Shown here one piece after another: positions 34,062 through 46,377 of a stretch of 64,000 nt of DNA. This stretch comes from Pacificispira spongiicola (lineage in GTDB: Bacteria; Pseudomonadota; Alphaproteobacteria; UBA8366; Aestuariispiraceae), in NCBI RefSeq assembly GCF_012926505.1, contig NZ_JABBNT010000001.1, forward strand, positions 62,001 through 126,000, read 5' to 3'. The position numbers were made by a program, and so were the translations under genes. Within the stretch, counting starts at the first letter, position 1; every line of letters starts with the position of its first letter. The notes below the pieces were generated by a model, which made no database searches, had not been told where the DNA came from, and was given only the letters and a program-made list of their open reading frames with translations.

Positions 34062-35399
34062 TCAGGCGACGCTTTCCACGGCGCGGGCGATATCGGCGAT
34101 GACTTGGTCGATCAGCGACGGGTCGTCGGCCTCCGCCATGATGCGGATCAACGGTTCCGTGCCGGACGGACGGATGACCAGACGGCCGCTGCCGTTCAAC
34201 ACCGCTTCGGCCTTTTCGATCGCGGCCAAGACCGGCGCTTCCTCCAGCGGACGACCGCCGGAAAACCGCACATTGTGCAGCTTCTGCGGCACCGGGACGA
34301 AAACACGGCTCAAGCGGCTCATCGCCGTCCGTTTGCGCGCACGCACGGCGAGGACCTGCAAGGCGGCGATCAAACCGTCGCCGGTCGTGGCGAAATCGCT
34401 CAACACGATATGGCCGGATTGCTCCCCACCCAGATTGCTGCCGCTGGACCGCATTTCGTCGACGACATAGCGGTCGCCGACCTTCGTGCGCGTCAGACCG
34501 ATGCCGATTTCGGACAGGTAGCGTTCCAACCCCAGATTGGACATGACCGTCGCCACGACAGCGCCGTTCAGCGCGCCAGCGGACGCCCAGGATTCCGCGA
34601 CCAGAGCCATGATCTGATCCCCGTCCACGATATGCCCCAATTCATCGCAGACAATCAGGCGGTCGGCGTCGCCATCCAAGGCCAGACCGATATCCGCGCC
34701 ATGGGCCAGCACCGCCTCGCGCATCGCGGTCGGCGCGGTCGCGCCGCATTGTTCGTTGATGTTCTTGCCGTTCGGCGCGACGGCCAGCGGAATGACCGTC
34801 GCCCCCAATTCGCGCAACACGACAGGCGCCACCTTATAAGCCGCACCGTTGGCGCAATCGACGACGACTTTCAGGCCTTCCAGACTGATATCTTCCGGGA
34901 AGGTGCGCTTCACCGCCTCGATATACCGCCCCGGCGCATCGTCGATCCGCGTCGCCCGGCCGATCTTTTCCGGGGCCGCGCGTTCCGCGACACCGTTATC
35001 CATCAGGCGTTCGATTTCCAGTTCGGTATCGTCGGACAGTTTGAACCCGTCCGGCCCGAACAGCTTGATCCCGTTATCCAGATACGGATTGTGCGAGGCG
35101 GAGATCATCACCCCGACATCGGCCCGCATGGACCGGGTCAGCATGGCGACCGCCGGGGTCGGCAACGGCCCGAACAGCATGACATCCATGCCCATGGCGC
35201 TGAACCCCGCCGTCAGGGCGCTTTCCAGCATATAGCCGGACAGGCGGGTGTCCTTGCCGATGGCCACACGATGGCGATGGCCGCCGCGCTGAAAATGCGC
35301 GCCCGCCGCAAGGGCGAGACGAAGAACCGTATCCACCTCAATCGGGGCACGGTTCGCGGTGCCGCGAACGCCGTCGGTTCCGAAATAACGCCTGGACAT
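34062..35399 (-). CDS. glmM: Phosphoglucosamine mutase
   Basis: This 445-residue enzyme interconverts glucosamine-6-phosphate and glucosamine-1-phosphate for peptidoglycan and LPS precursors. It begins [16 protein letters not shown]; the phosphoserine loop is [20 protein letters not shown] near residue 100, the metal loop is LDGDADRL near 242, and the phosphate-binding end is [10 protein letters not shown]. The ATG at 35399 matches family N-termini; an extension to 35459 was rejected. It lies downstream of ftsH, as in many proteobacteria, but separated by the DUF3095 gene. Confidence 0.96.
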   Translation of the reverse strand: MSRRYFGTDGVRGTANRAPIEVDTVLRLALAAGAHFQRGGHRHRVAIGKDTRLSGYMLESALTAGFSAMGMDVMLFGPLPTPAVAMLTRSMRADVGVMISASHNPYLDNGIKLFGPDGFKLSDDTELEIERLMDNGVAERAAPEKIGRATRIDDAPGRYIEAVKRTFPEDISLEGLKVVVDCANGAAYKVAPVVLRELGATVIPLAVAPNGKNINEQCGATAPTAMREAVLAHGADIGLALDGDADRLIVCDELGHIVDGDQIMALVAESWASAGALNGAVVATVMSNLGLERYLSEIGIGLTRTKVGDRYVVDEMRSSGSNLGGEQSGHIVLSDFATTGDGLIAALQVLAVRARKRTAMSRLSRVFVPVPQKLHNVRFSGGRPLEEAPVLAAIEKAEAVLNGSGRLVIRPSGTEPLIRIMAEADDPSLIDQVIADIARAVESVA

Positions 35400-35490
35400 C
35401 GTACCTCTACTCCAACGAAAAGCCGTATTATCTATGCGACCGCATCGCCGAAGAGGCAAGCTTTCGGCCCATTCGGAAGACCGAAACCGA

Positions 35491-36696
35491 TCAGGTTTCC
35501 TTCAATTGTCGTTTGAATTCGACGGCGGCGAGGGTAAATCCGCCCATCCCGCCATCGACGAAGTGAATGTGCTCCCCCTGCTCCAGATTGAACAGCAGAC
35601 AGGTCATCAGCGCATGATCCGCCGCGTGCAGACCGTAGGCAACGGCCCGAGTTTTCCGGAGTTCCTTCAAGTGCGTCTCAATCGCCGATGCCTGATCCTT
35701 CCGGCAATCGAGAACCAGCCGCAACACATCGTCGTATCGCCGAAAGTCGGAATTCGCCTGCAGTTCCGCCCGGTAGGACGGTGCGTCATATCCCCCGGCG
35801 CTGAGGTCGAAGCGCTCCAATAGATACTGGACGAAGCTTTGATACAGAAGGTAGAGCCAGCGTCGCCAAAACGGCTGACCGGCGCGGGTCAGGCGCGCTT
35901 CCATGCGCAGTCCCTTCGGAATCCATTTAAAGATCATGGCGCCGGGGCTGACGGGGCTGGCCTTTCGGACATCTCCCCCTAAAATCGCGGATATCTCACG
36001 CAAAAGGTCGCCAAAGACCTTCTGTCGGGCATCCACCTCCGATGCCAGGGCCTGCACGATGACACAGAAGGTCACGCCGTTTTGCGCCTTCAACGGCTCC
36101 CAGCGGCAGGACAGCCCCGTCAGATCGGCGGGCGGCGCGTCATCAGGCACCGGGATACAATACCCGTCTTCCAACGCGGTCGGGGATTTGATCAATCCAT
36201 CGGCCAGTTTTGCGCCACCGCCACCGATCATCGCGATATCGTTGCCGGGACTCAGGCGCAGTTTCGCCACCGCGACGTCTGCCCCTTTCTCCCGCAACGC
36301 CGTAACCGGCACCGCCCCGATACGCAGATCGAACCCGAATTCGGCGCGGGTCAGAACAGCCACCCCAATCAGGGCGTCCCGTACTGACGGAAAGACGGAT
36401 CCGGGACACAGAATCGTCGCCCCGTCCCCACCGAAAACAAAAGGCAGAAAGCTGGCCGCGATATCGCCCTTTCCGACCAACGGGGAAACCGCGTTCAACG
36501 CCGCGGTGATACAGGACGCCCCGACCAGATTGACTTCCTTATACCGCCCGTCGGAAATCGCCCCGGTGGAATTGCGGATATCGGTAATGACGACGACCCA
36601 GTCAGCCGGCACGGAAGAAAACCGACCCGGCTCCGCAATCAGGTCGAAATTCTCAAAGGCCGAAAGATCGGCGTAAAAGCGGTCAATCGCCATCAT
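35491..36696 (-). CDS. DUF3095-like protein with a nucleotidyl-cyclase-like N-terminus
   Basis: The 401-residue protein resembles DUF3095 members. The N-terminal half has [10 protein letters not shown] (Asp39) and [10 protein letters not shown] (Asp91), which look like the two metal-binding aspartate loops of class III nucleotidyl cyclases. The C-terminal half is novel, ending in [12 protein letters not shown]. The start codon lies only 12 bp after the ftsH terminator hairpin and has no Shine-Dalgarno, which is odd; expression probably needs read-through or an internal promoter. It sits between ftsH and glmM. Catalysis is untested. Confidence 0.75.
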   Translation of the reverse strand: MMAIDRFYADLSAFENFDLIAEPGRFSSVPADWVVVITDIRNSTGAISDGRYKEVNLVGASCITAALNAVSPLVGKGDIAASFLPFVFGGDGATILCPGSVFPSVRDALIGVAVLTRAEFGFDLRIGAVPVTALREKGADVAVAKLRLSPGNDIAMIGGGGAKLADGLIKSPTALEDGYCIPVPDDAPPADLTGLSCRWEPLKAQNGVTFCVIVQALASEVDARQKVFGDLLREISAILGGDVRKASPVSPGAMIFKWIPKGLRMEARLTRAGQPFWRRWLYLLYQSFVQYLLERFDLSAGGYDAPSYRAELQANSDFRRYDDVLRLVLDCRKDQASAIETHLKELRKTRAVAYGLHAADHALMTCLLFNLEQGEHIHFVDGGMGGFTLAAVEFKRQLKET

Positions 36697-36699
36697 GGC

Positions 36700-36736
36700 A
36701 AAGAAAAAGGGCGGTTCCGAAGTACCGGAACCGCCC
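36700..36736 (-). terminator. Intrinsic terminator of ftsH
   Basis: On the minus strand GGGCGGTTCCG pairs with CGGAACCGCCC (6-nt loop), followed by TTTTTCTTT. The T-run ends just before the start of the DUF3095-like gene. Confidence 0.9.
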
Positions 36737-36749
36737 CCCTTGGTTCATG

Positions 36750-38672
<1,923 letters not shown>

Positions 38673-38835
38673 GGTCGCTATCGCCCTTCCAAGGAACCCG
38701 CCCCGGTCACCGCCTATTCTGCGGCCGAGGGGTCCATCGTCTCGCGCCGGGCGGCTGGTGACGCCACGCCCATACGCGTATCTAACCATTAAAGCGGTCT
38801 TCCGGGCATTCGTCCAGATTTCCGCTCGTCGGTAG

Positions 38836-40257
38836 TTACATAAGAGGCCGAACCCCATTTGAAAAGGCCAGTGCGCCCCGGAAATCCTCTCCCCATGCCG
38901 AAGAAACGGGTCGAAAAGCAATTTCTCCGGTCAGGTCGGCCCCGTCGGCTGTGTAGTTCAGATGTGGGACGCAGACGATCCCCCCCCGGTCCCGCAGGGT
39001 CGGAAGACTGGCCCGCACGGGCCCCGGCAGCGTCTCGACCTGCCCGACCCCGGCCTTGCGCAGGGCGGTGACGCCATCCGTCCCCAAGGCACCGATTTCC
39101 AGATCGGCAGCGATTGCGCGGCTCACGCGGATATCGAACCGGCCGTCCCAACTCATGATTTCGTCCCTATCGGTCTTGTGGAGCGCGGCCGCCCCGGCGA
39201 CGGTCCCCGCCTCCCGGCAGATTAAAATGTTTCCGCGCCACATTCGGACACCGGCTCCGGCGAGCGTCCGCCCGCCTTTCAGTTTGTCGTCCAGGATCGC
39301 CGCATGCGCTGCGGCAATTTGCGCTTCCCGCGCCGGGTAGCTGCGCCCCCCCAGCACCCGCACCGCCTCCGACAAAACGCGCAGCGCGATTTCCTCTGTC
39401 AGGGCTGCATAAGGTTCCACCGGGAAGGTCAGGAATCCCTCCCGCCGTGCCGTCGCGTGGCGGGTCAGGAAATCGTCGCGGGCGGCATTCAGGCTGTCGC
39501 GGGCGCGTGCCATCCGGGCCGCCGTGTCGGCAAGACGGGCCGGGGTCAGGCCTTCCGCCGCCAACACATCCTGCAAGCCCCGCATGCGGACACGGGCAAA
39601 ATCGGTATTCCGGTTCGACGGATCATCCACGGTCGCAACACCGTGCGACTGTACCGTCGCCGCCAGTCGCGCCTTCGGGAAGGACAAGAGAGGCCTGTAG
39701 AGGGTCATGGCGTCGCGCGTACTCAGCGGCGACATGGCGGACAGCCCATCAACGCCGCTGCCCCGCGCCAGTCGCAGCAGCAAAGTTTCCGCCTGATCTT
39801 CCTGATGGTGGGCAAGCAATAACCGGGAAGGCGCCTCCCTCCCCTGCGGTGCCAGCCCCTGCCGTGCCAGCCCCTGCCGTGCCAACCCCTGCCGTGCCAA
39901 CCCCTGCCTGGCAAGCCATGAGCCGATCAGGCGATACCGGATTTCGCGGGCCGCCGCCTGAATATCGCGGGTCGGTTTAGCGCCGTCATAGTGCAGGACA
40001 ATCGCGGCCAATCCCAAATCGCGCAGACGAGCCCCGACGGTTTCGGCTTCCGCCGACGCCTCCGGCCGCAAACCGTGATCGACGACGACGGCGACGGCAC
40101 GCCGTCCCCTGCGCTGCGCCCAATCCCGCGCCAGGATGGCCAGCGCCATGCTGTCCGGTCCACCGGAACAGGCGACGTGGATGTCCGCGTCTTCCGGAAA
40201 CGCCAGGGCGCAGAGCGCCGCTTCGAATTCGTCTTCGGTGATCGGGCCGTCCGTCAT
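38836..40257 (-). CDS. tilS: tRNA(Ile)-lysidine synthase with an internal pentapeptide repeat
   Basis: This 473-residue enzyme converts C34 of the AUA-reading isoleucine tRNA to lysidine. The N-type ATP-pyrophosphatase loop is [11 protein letters not shown] near residue 30, followed by [30 protein letters not shown]. Between them lies a tandem repeat encoding ARQGL units (see 39841), not a family feature. ATG at 40257 was chosen; another in-frame ATG lies 18 bp upstream. It follows cpoB and precedes ftsH, as in other alphaproteobacteria. The C-terminal domain is less conserved. Confidence 0.95.
   Translation of the reverse strand: MTDGPITEDEFEAALCALAFPEDADIHVACSGGPDSMALAILARDWAQRRGRRAVAVVVDHGLRPEASAEAETVGARLRDLGLAAIVLHYDGAKPTRDIQAAAREIRYRLIGSWLARQGLARQGLARQGLARQGLAPQGREAPSRLLLAHHQEDQAETLLLRLARGSGVDGLSAMSPLSTRDAMTLYRPLLSFPKARLAATVQSHGVATVDDPSNRNTDFARVRMRGLQDVLAAEGLTPARLADTAARMARARDSLNAARDDFLTRHATARREGFLTFPVEPYAALTEEIALRVLSEAVRVLGGRSYPAREAQIAAAHAAILDDKLKGGRTLAGAGVRMWRGNILICREAGTVAGAAALHKTDRDEIMSWDGRFDIRVSRAIAADLEIGALGTDGVTALRKAGVGQVETLPGPVRASLPTLRDRGGIVCVPHLNYTADGADLTGEIAFRPVSSAWGEDFRGALAFSNGVRPLM
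39841..39914. repeat. 15-bp coding tandem repeat within tilS
   Basis: Four consecutive copies of a 15-bp unit (plus strand GCCAGCCCCTGCCGT, last copies GCCAACCCCTGCCGT) occupy 39851-39910 after a partial copy. Each unit encodes ARQGL in tilS. Near-identical units suggest recent slippage. Confidence 0.93.
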
Positions 40258-40279
40258 GGATCGGCCACCCCCCATTTCG

Positions 40280-41494
40280 TTAGCAGCCGTATTCCGCCGC
40301 CCGTTCTTCCGCCAGTTTCAGCACGGCGCGACGCGCATCCGGGTAATCCGCCTTCAAGGTCTGGAAGGCCGAACAGGCCTCCGCCTTATTGCCGAGCGCG
40401 TGCAGGGACATGCCCAGCTTCAACAGGCTGTCCGGCGCCTTCGAATTCTTCGGATACTTCGAATAGACGTCGATGAAGGAGAAGGCTGCGTCCCGGTAGT
40501 TATTCCGGACATAATAGGTTTCACCCAACCAATAGAGCGCGGCCCCCGTCAGGTCGCTGTTGGAATGCTGATCCAGGAAGACCCGCAGCGCGTTTTCCGC
40601 GCCCGGATAATCACCCTGCCGCATGAGGCCGAGGCTGTAATCGTATAAGGCCTGCGGTTCCGTCGGCAGCGATGCCGTCGAGGCCTGACCGGCCTGCGCC
40701 AGATCCGCGCCTTCCACCGGGCCGGAACTGGCGATCGTATTGGGCGCCGGGGGCGGCGTCGCGGGACTGCCCGCCTGGGGGGCGGGGCCGGAGCCCTGGG
40801 TGGCGGATACAGACGCTTGCCCGCCCACGACATTGCCCTGCGCATCGAGAATGAGACTGCCCAGCGTCCCGCCTGACGGCGCGTTCTGAGCACTGGCCGG
40901 CGTTTCGGTCCCGGCGGAGGAAATCACCGTGGTGCCGATGGACGGCGATGCCGGTTGTTGCCCCGGCACCGGAATAATCTGCTGGCCGCTCGCGCCTGAA
41001 GCCGTTCCCTGAGCCTGCGCCGTCGGTTGCCCGCCAGTCGACGACACTTGTCCGGGCGGGACCGGGTTGCCGCCTTCAAGACGGGACAGACGGTATTCCA
41101 TATCGGCCAGCGCCGTATCCAAACGTTGCGTCAATTGCCGCAGCTTGAAATCAGCCTCTTCCACCCGTCCGTTCAGGTTACGGATATTGTGTTCAATTTC
41201 CTGGATCTTCACCTGAAGATGCGCGGCAACGTCGCCGGATACTTCCGTCGAACCGCCCGTCTGACCGAGCGATTGCGGAGGCGTGCCGGACTGACCGTTG
41301 TAGATATAGCGCTGCAGATCGGCGAGATCGCGTTTCAGCGTCTGGATCTCGCGCGATAAATCCTGGGCCTGCACGGCGGGCGAGGCAACGGCCAGGAACG
41401 CGGCGGCGGAACATCCGATGGTGAAGCTGCGGAGAACGGACCGATAAAACACGGGATATGCCTTACATCTTGTTAGGGATAATCGCTCAAGCAT
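40280..41494 (-). CDS. cpoB: Cell division coordinator CpoB (YbgF), Tol-Pal associated
   Basis: The 404-residue periplasmic protein has a signal sequence (mature part probably from QDLSREIQTLKRDLADLQRY), an N-terminal coiled coil (about 45-125), a long Gln/Ser/Pro-rich linker (about 130-270), and C-terminal TPR repeats (QALYDYSLGLMRQGDYPGAENALRVF onward). It links septal peptidoglycan synthesis with outer-membrane constriction by TolA. The terminator at 41556 separates it from pal, so it may be weakly coupled. A GTG near 41452 is an alternative start giving a shorter signal. Confidence 0.93.
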   Translation of the reverse strand: MLERLSLTRCKAYPVFYRSVLRSFTIGCSAAAFLAVASPAVQAQDLSREIQTLKRDLADLQRYIYNGQSGTPPQSLGQTGGSTEVSGDVAAHLQVKIQEIEHNIRNLNGRVEEADFKLRQLTQRLDTALADMEYRLSRLEGGNPVPPGQVSSTGGQPTAQAQGTASGASGQQIIPVPGQQPASPSIGTTVISSAGTETPASAQNAPSGGTLGSLILDAQGNVVGGQASVSATQGSGPAPQAGSPATPPPAPNTIASSGPVEGADLAQAGQASTASLPTEPQALYDYSLGLMRQGDYPGAENALRVFLDQHSNSDLTGAALYWLGETYYVRNNYRDAAFSFIDVYSKYPKNSKAPDSLLKLGMSLHALGNKAEACSAFQTLKADYPDARRAVLKLAEERAAEYGC

Positions 41495-41555
41495 TATTCT
41501 GCCGCGTCAGGATGGCAAGAAAAAGGCAGCCTGCTGGCGGAAATGCGAGACAAAA

Positions 41556-41586
41556 AAACGGCCGCCGGATGAACCAGCGGCCGTTT
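41556..41586 (-). terminator. Intrinsic terminator of pal
   Basis: Minus-strand AAACGGCCGC and GCGGCCGTTT form a 10-bp stem followed by a T-run (TTTTTTTG), 26 bp after the pal stop. Confidence 0.88.
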
Positions 41587-41611
41587 CTTTAAGCGGTAAG
41601 CGCTGAACGGA

Positions 41612-42127
41612 TCAGCTGCCGAGACCACCCGTCAGCACGGTGACCGCGCGACGGTTCTGGGCCCAGGCGGCTTCGTTCGAGCCGATCGCGGCCGGGCGGC
41701 TTTCGCCATAGGCCAGCGTTTCGATACGACCGGCGGCAACGCCTTTCGCGATCAGATAATCGCGGGCAGCGGCGGCACGACGGGCGCTGAGCGCCAAGTT
41801 GTAGTCATCCGTGCCACGTTCGTCGGCATGGCCTTCGATCGTGACGGTCACGGCCGGGAAGCTGCCCAACCAAGCGGCCTGCGCGTCGAGCGTGCTTTGC
41901 GCCTGATCAGACAGGTCCGAACGGTCGAACGCGAAGAAGACGCGATCGCCGGCGACCTGAATGAAGTGTTCGCGCGATCCGGCGACCGGACCCGACGGGG
42001 CGGGCGGCGGCGGCGCAGCGGTGGTTTGAGTGCCGGTGTTTTCCGTCGTCGCGGCTTCTTCACCGGACGAGGAGCAGGCGGCGACCAAGCTAACAGCCGC
42101 CAGCATCGCAATAACTTTCAAGCGCAT
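41612..42127 (-). CDS. pal: Peptidoglycan-associated lipoprotein Pal
   Basis: The 171-residue outer-membrane lipoprotein has a lipobox ending LVAAC (residue 19), a short Ala/Pro-rich linker, and an OmpA-C domain with VTIEGHADERGTDDYNLALSARRA, which binds diaminopimelate in peptidoglycan. Start at 42127 was set by the signal peptide; the frame runs open to 42241. It has its own promoter and terminator. Tol partners lie just upstream. Confidence 0.97.
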   Translation of the reverse strand: MRLKVIAMLAAVSLVAACSSSGEEAATTENTGTQTTAAPPPPAPSGPVAGSREHFIQVAGDRVFFAFDRSDLSDQAQSTLDAQAAWLGSFPAVTVTIEGHADERGTDDYNLALSARRAAAARDYLIAKGVAAGRIETLAYGESRPAAIGSNEAAWAQNRRAVTVLTGGLGS

Positions 42128-42230
42128 TGAGGTACCCCCTACGCGATCGCCGAAAAATCGGCGAGTAAACATCTCGTTTTCATCCGACACGTGATGGAAA
42201 TGCGGACCACCTCCACCCTTCGGCGGTGCA

Positions 42231-42260
42231 ATAATAAGCATGTCGGCATTTCATTTTCAA
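42231..42260 (-). promoter_or_regulatory. Sigma-70-like promoter of pal
   Basis: Minus-strand TTGAAA (42255-42260) and TATTAT (42231-42236), 18-bp spacer, about 100 bp upstream of pal in the 226-bp tolB-pal gap. Confidence 0.65.
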
Positions 42261-42353
42261 TAGTAACCGGCGGAAATGCAGACAAATTTCGGAAACATTT
42301 ACAAAATCTTCCCGTCCTGTTGCAGCAATGCGACGTGCATTTTTGCCGAGTGA

Positions 42354-43691
42354 CTACCGATTGAGGGGCGACCACGCCGGGTCGGCGGCATAGCCCGGTG
42401 TCGCAATAAGCCGTTCGTTATATCCGGTAAGGTCGATGGAATAGAGATAGGATTCGCCCTTTTCCCCACGCGTTTCCCGGTAATACATCAGGACACGGCC
42501 GTTCGGGGACCAGGTCGGACCCTCGTTGTGATAGCCGCCGACAAGCAGCCGTTCGCCGGTTCCGTCCGGGCGCATGACGCCGATAAAGAACTCCCCGCGC
42601 AGGATTTTCGTAAACGCGATCAAATCCCCGCGAGGCGACCAGACCGGCGTGCCGTATACCCCTTCACCGAAGCTGATCCTATGCTGATCCGTGCCGTCGG
42701 CATTCATGACGTAGATTTGCTGCGACCCGCCGCGATCCGATTCGAAGGTTACGCGATTTCCGTCCGGCGCGAAGCTGGGCGACGTGTCGATCGCCGGGTC
42801 TTTGGTAAGCCGCGTAGACTGACGCGTGCGCAGGTCCATGACATAGATTTCGGAATTGCCGTTTTCTTCGAACGTCATGACCACGCGGTTGCCATCCGGC
42901 GAAAACCGCGGCGAGAACGTCATGCCGTTATACGGTCCCAAAACCTCGCGCCGACCGGTTTCGAGATTGAACAGATAGACGCGCGGCGTGTTGTTGTAGA
43001 AGTCCAGATAAACGATTTCCTTGCGCGCCGGGGAGAACCGCGGCTTCACGACAAGGCTGCTGCCGTCCGTGAGGTAACGATGGTTGGCGCCGTCCTGGTC
43101 CATGATCGCCAGTTTGTGGATGCGTTTGTCCTTCGGGCCGCTTTTCGCGACATAGACGATCTGACTGTCGAAATAGCCTTCTTCCCCGGTGATCCGCTTG
43201 TAGATCGCGTCGGATACGACATGGGCAATTCGGCGCCAACTGGCCGCGTCGGCGGAATAGCGGCGGCCCAGCATATGTTCGGCGGCGAACACGTCCCACA
43301 GCCGGAATTCGACGGTGATACGGCCGTCCGCTTCCGTGGATATCTTGCCGCTGACCAGGGCCTGCGCGTCGATCTTACGCCAGGATTCGAAGCGCGGGCG
43401 CACCGCGAGGCTCTGCGAGTCCTGGTTGAAGGCGGCGCGGTCGATGGCGCGGAACAGACCGGAATTCACCAGATTGTTCTGGATGACATCGGCGATGTTT
43501 TTGCCCAGTTCTGTCTCCGGCGCGCTCAACCCGAAGAATTCGGAAATCGCGATCGGCATGGGTTCCACATTGCCGCGCGTAATGTCGATCCGGACCTCCG
43601 CCCGGGCCGGACCCGACAGTGCCGTTCCCAGAATCACAACCGCCAGCGCCAGGGTCGCCGTAAAAGCCTGTTTCATCACCGTCACCATCAT
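42354..43691 (-). CDS. tolB: Tol-Pal system periplasmic protein TolB
   Basis: The 445-residue protein has a signal peptide ending near SGPARA, an N-terminal alpha/beta domain, and a six-bladed propeller of repeats such as [47 protein letters not shown] and [14 protein letters not shown]. It contacts Pal and TolA during cell division. The start was set at 43691 (GGAAACG just upstream); the frame continues to 43745, which would overlap tolA. Confidence 0.96.
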   Translation of the reverse strand: MMVTVMKQAFTATLALAVVILGTALSGPARAEVRIDITRGNVEPMPIAISEFFGLSAPETELGKNIADVIQNNLVNSGLFRAIDRAAFNQDSQSLAVRPRFESWRKIDAQALVSGKISTEADGRITVEFRLWDVFAAEHMLGRRYSADAASWRRIAHVVSDAIYKRITGEEGYFDSQIVYVAKSGPKDKRIHKLAIMDQDGANHRYLTDGSSLVVKPRFSPARKEIVYLDFYNNTPRVYLFNLETGRREVLGPYNGMTFSPRFSPDGNRVVMTFEENGNSEIYVMDLRTRQSTRLTKDPAIDTSPSFAPDGNRVTFESDRGGSQQIYVMNADGTDQHRISFGEGVYGTPVWSPRGDLIAFTKILRGEFFIGVMRPDGTGERLLVGGYHNEGPTWSPNGRVLMYYRETRGEKGESYLYSIDLTGYNERLIATPGYAADPAWSPLNR

Positions 43692-43728
43692 CGTTTCCGT
43701 AGGGCCGTTATTGAAGATTACCCGGAAC

Positions 43729-44688
43729 CTAGAACACCATATCACGCGGTGTGAAGGTCAGGATAATCCGGTTCCATTCCGAATACTTGCCGTCCGGAAG
43801 TTTCAGCGGCGAACACTTATTTACCGCTCGGACGACACTTTCCCCAAACTGCTGAGTCGCGGAGGCAGAGAGTTCCGTCACCTCCGCCCGTGCGACCGAT
43901 TTATCGCGGTTCATATCGATTTCTACCACCGCCAACATGTCCTTTGCATTAGCCGCCCCGACAGGCGGGTTCCAACAGCGCACGATCTGATCCCGCACCA
44001 CGGCCAGTTCCGAATCCGTCAGACCGGGCGAGGTTATCCGCGTCGCGGGGGTTGCGTTCGTCCGATTGCCCAACGCGGCGGCAACGGCGTCGTTCAACGT
44101 CGTGACCTCTTTGGGCTTTTCTTCCGGATTCGGTTTCGGGCGCGGGGCCTCGTCAACCTTCGCCAGCGTATTCAGGACCGAGGACGCAAAGTCCGGTTTC
44201 GGCGGCTCCGGCGGCTTCGGTTTCGCCGGCGGCTGGAATGCGGGCGGCGTCGCGGCGGCTTGCTGCGGCTTCGGTTCCGGCTTGGGTTCCGGTTCCGGCA
44301 CCGGCTCAGGGTCCGGCGTGGGCAGCGGTTCAGGCTCCGGCTCCGGCACGGGTTCCGGCTCGGGTTCAGGCTCCGGCACCGGTTCCGGCGGGGTCGGTTC
44401 CGGCGGTGGCGGCGGTGGCGGCGGTGGGGGCGGCGGCGGTGTCGGCTCCGGCGGCGGAGGGGGCGGCGGCGGTTCGTCCGGCTTGGTTTCCTGCGGTTCG
44501 GGGTCTTTCGGTTCCTCCGGCGCGGGGTCCGGCGTCGGCATGGCGGCAAGCTCTTCCTCGCTCACCACCTCGAACGACTGTTCACCGCCCAGTTCCAAAA
44601 GCTCCCGGTCGCTGCTGGGCCAGGAAATGAAGGCCGCGGCAACGATTGCGATATGCATCAGGATCGATGTGATCAGGGGACCGCGCAT
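43729..44688 (-). CDS. tolA: TolA-like protein with proline-rich domain II
   Basis: The 319-residue protein has one N-terminal membrane helix (about 5-22), a long domain of Pro/Glu and Pro-only stretches (about 50-165), and a C-terminal TonB/TolA-C domain (about 235-319, [20 protein letters not shown]). In enterobacteria domain II is a long alanine-rich helix; here it is a polyproline-type rod. It transmits force from TolQ-TolR to the outer membrane. It is placed between tolR and tolB in the operon. Confidence 0.93.
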   Translation of the reverse strand: MRGPLITSILMHIAIVAAAFISWPSSDRELLELGGEQSFEVVSEEELAAMPTPDPAPEEPKDPEPQETKPDEPPPPPPPPEPTPPPPPPPPPPPPPEPTPPEPVPEPEPEPEPVPEPEPEPLPTPDPEPVPEPEPKPEPKPQQAAATPPAFQPPAKPKPPEPPKPDFASSVLNTLAKVDEAPRPKPNPEEKPKEVTTLNDAVAAALGNRTNATPATRITSPGLTDSELAVVRDQIVRCWNPPVGAANAKDMLAVVEIDMNRDKSVARAEVTELSASATQQFGESVVRAVNKCSPLKLPDGKYSEWNRIILTFTPRDMVF

Positions 44689-44706
44689 CGTCGGATCAAT
44701 CGCCGC

Positions 44707-45150
44707 CTAGTTCGCCTGCTCAGGCAATTTCGCCAGCAGCGCCACCTTCTTGAACCCGGCGGCGCTGATCTTGCCCATGACTTCCATAACCCGGCCATAG
44801 GCGATGTTTTCGTCGCCGCGCACGAAGATCCGGATATCCGGATTGGCACCATGCGTGGCAACCAGGGTTGCGACCAGCCGCGCAAGATCCGTCGGTTCCT
44901 CGTCCAGATAGACCTCGCCGTCGCGATTGACGGTCACGACCAGCGGTTCGTCGCTGTCGTTCAGGGTCGCGGCCTCGGTCTTCGGCAGGTCGACGGGCAC
45001 ACCGACACTCAACAGCGGCGCCGTCACCATGAAGACGATCAGCAGCACCAGCATGACGTCCACGAAGGGCGTCACATTGATTTCCGACATCGGCCGGTAT
45101 TTGCCGCGTCCCGAAGCGCCCGGACGCCCTGGACCGAGTTGCACGCCCAT
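44707..45150 (-). CDS. tolR: Tol-Pal system protein TolR
   Basis: The 147-residue protein is of the ExbD/TolR family, with a single membrane helix ([20 protein letters not shown]) containing the functional Asp, and a periplasmic domain ending [27 protein letters not shown] is the signature start of the helix region. Start at 45150 has [10 protein letters not shown], a normal Gly/Arg-rich cytosolic tail. Confidence 0.97.
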   Translation of the reverse strand: MGVQLGPGRPGASGRGKYRPMSEINVTPFVDVMLVLLIVFMVTAPLLSVGVPVDLPKTEAATLNDSDEPLVVTVNRDGEVYLDEEPTDLARLVATLVATHGANPDIRIFVRGDENIAYGRVMEVMGKISAAGFKKVALLAKLPEQAN

Positions 45151-45153
45151 GGG

Positions 45154-45906
45154 TCAGCTCCGCTCGTCGAGTTGGCGGGAGATGATGGCGGCGAATTCCC
45201 CGGCGAAGCTTTCCAGACGACCGGCATAACGTCCCAGATCGGCGGACAGCTTGTTATAGGCCAGGGTCGCCGGAATGGCCGCGACGAGACCCAGCGCGGT
45301 GGCGAACAGCGCCTCCGCGATGCCCGGCGCAACGACGGCAAGGCTAGTCTGGTTGCTGGCGGCGATGGAGGAGAAGGAGTTCATGATCCCCCAGACCGTT
45401 CCAAACAGACCGACAAAGGGCGCCGCCGACCCGACGGAGGCCAGAAACGGCAAATAGCGTTCCAGCTTGTCGATTTCGCGGTTCATCGTCAGTTGCATGA
45501 CGCGTTCGATGCGCTGCTGCAGGAAAGCGGCGGAACCGGACGTCACGCGCGCGGCGGAACGTTCCCATTCACGCATCGCGGCGGAGAAGATAGAGGACAT
45601 CGGATCGGCGGGATATTGCCCGATCCGGCCATAGAGGTCTTCCAGCGAACCGCCGGACCAGAAAGCGTCTTCGAAACGGGATGCCAATGTCCGCATCCGG
45701 CGGAAGCGCATCAGCTTTTCGAAGATGATCGCCCAAGACCAGATCGACGCGAGGGCAAGCAGGATCATCACGATCTTGACGATCATGTCCGCTTCGAGAA
45801 ACAGGGACATGACCGACAGATCACCCGCGTGATCCATCATCGCCTGCCCGGTAATCACGGTGTCGACGATGCCTCCCCCGGCATCGACTCCCGGCTGCTG
45901 TTCCAT
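45154..45906 (-). CDS. tolQ: Tol-Pal system protein TolQ
   Basis: This 250-residue inner-membrane protein of the MotA/TolQ/ExbB family has three helices (about 35-57, 160-185, 195-220). Characteristic parts are [46 protein letters not shown] and [26 protein letters not shown]. Together with TolR it uses the proton motive force to energise TolA. It lies 3 bp upstream of tolR. Confidence 0.97.
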   Translation of the reverse strand: MEQQPGVDAGGGIVDTVITGQAMMDHAGDLSVMSLFLEADMIVKIVMILLALASIWSWAIIFEKLMRFRRMRTLASRFEDAFWSGGSLEDLYGRIGQYPADPMSSIFSAAMREWERSAARVTSGSAAFLQQRIERVMQLTMNREIDKLERYLPFLASVGSAAPFVGLFGTVWGIMNSFSSIAASNQTSLAVVAPGIAEALFATALGLVAAIPATLAYNKLSADLGRYAGRLESFAGEFAAIISRQLDERS

Positions 45907-45939
45907 GGTCTACCCTTTTCCTTCCACTTCGGTCGCCGG

Positions 45940-46377
45940 TCAGTTGTCCTCGGTCGACCCAGACTCCATCACCTCGGTCAGGCTGGCACGCACAGGGTCG
46001 GGAAAACGCCTGGGGCGTCCCGTCCCGTCCACCAAACCGAGAGTGACAGCCAATTCGCACAAGATCGTGTCATTAATAAGGACACGTTGGGCCATTTCGG
46101 CACTCGCACCCGCCAATTTCACCAGCGACGTTTCGACCGTCAGCAGGTCGTCCAGCCGCGCCGGTTTCCGGTAATCCGCGCAGCATCGCCGCACGACAAA
46201 ACCCAAACCGTACTCATCCGCCATTGTCCGATGATCGAACCCGATCGACCGCAATAACTCCGTCCGTCCGCGTTCCGCGAATTTCAGATAGTTCGCATAG
46301 TAGACGATTCCGCCGGAGTCCGTGTCTTCGTAATAAACCCTAATGGGCGTCCGATGGGCGGGTTTACGCATCCTCAT
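45940..46377 (-). CDS. ybgC: Tol-Pal-associated acyl-CoA thioesterase YbgC
   Basis: The 145-residue hotdog-fold thioesterase has [31 protein letters not shown], including the catalytic Asp of the YbgC motif. It occupies the standard place upstream of tolQ. The start overlaps the ruvB end by 14 bp; ATG at 46371 is an alternative. Substrates in other bacteria are short- or medium-chain acyl-CoA or acyl-ACP. Confidence 0.95.
   Translation of the reverse strand: MRMRKPAHRTPIRVYYEDTDSGGIVYYANYLKFAERGRTELLRSIGFDHRTMADEYGLGFVVRRCCADYRKPARLDDLLTVETSLVKLAGASAEMAQRVLINDTILCELAVTLGLVDGTGRPRRFPDPVRASLTEVMESGSTEDN

Noticed and set aside
39841-39914. Repeat array considered as CRISPR
   Set aside because: Units are 15 bp and contiguous with no spacers, and they are read in frame as part of tilS.
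44066-44710. Gly/Ser-rich plus-strand open frame (214 codons)
   Set aside because: Its repeats are the antisense reading of the TolA Pro/Glu tracts.
43315-46257. 980-codon open frame on the plus strand opposite tolB, tolA, tolR and tolQ
   Set aside because: It is an antisense shadow of four well-supported Tol genes in high-GC DNA and has Arg/His-rich low-complexity content.
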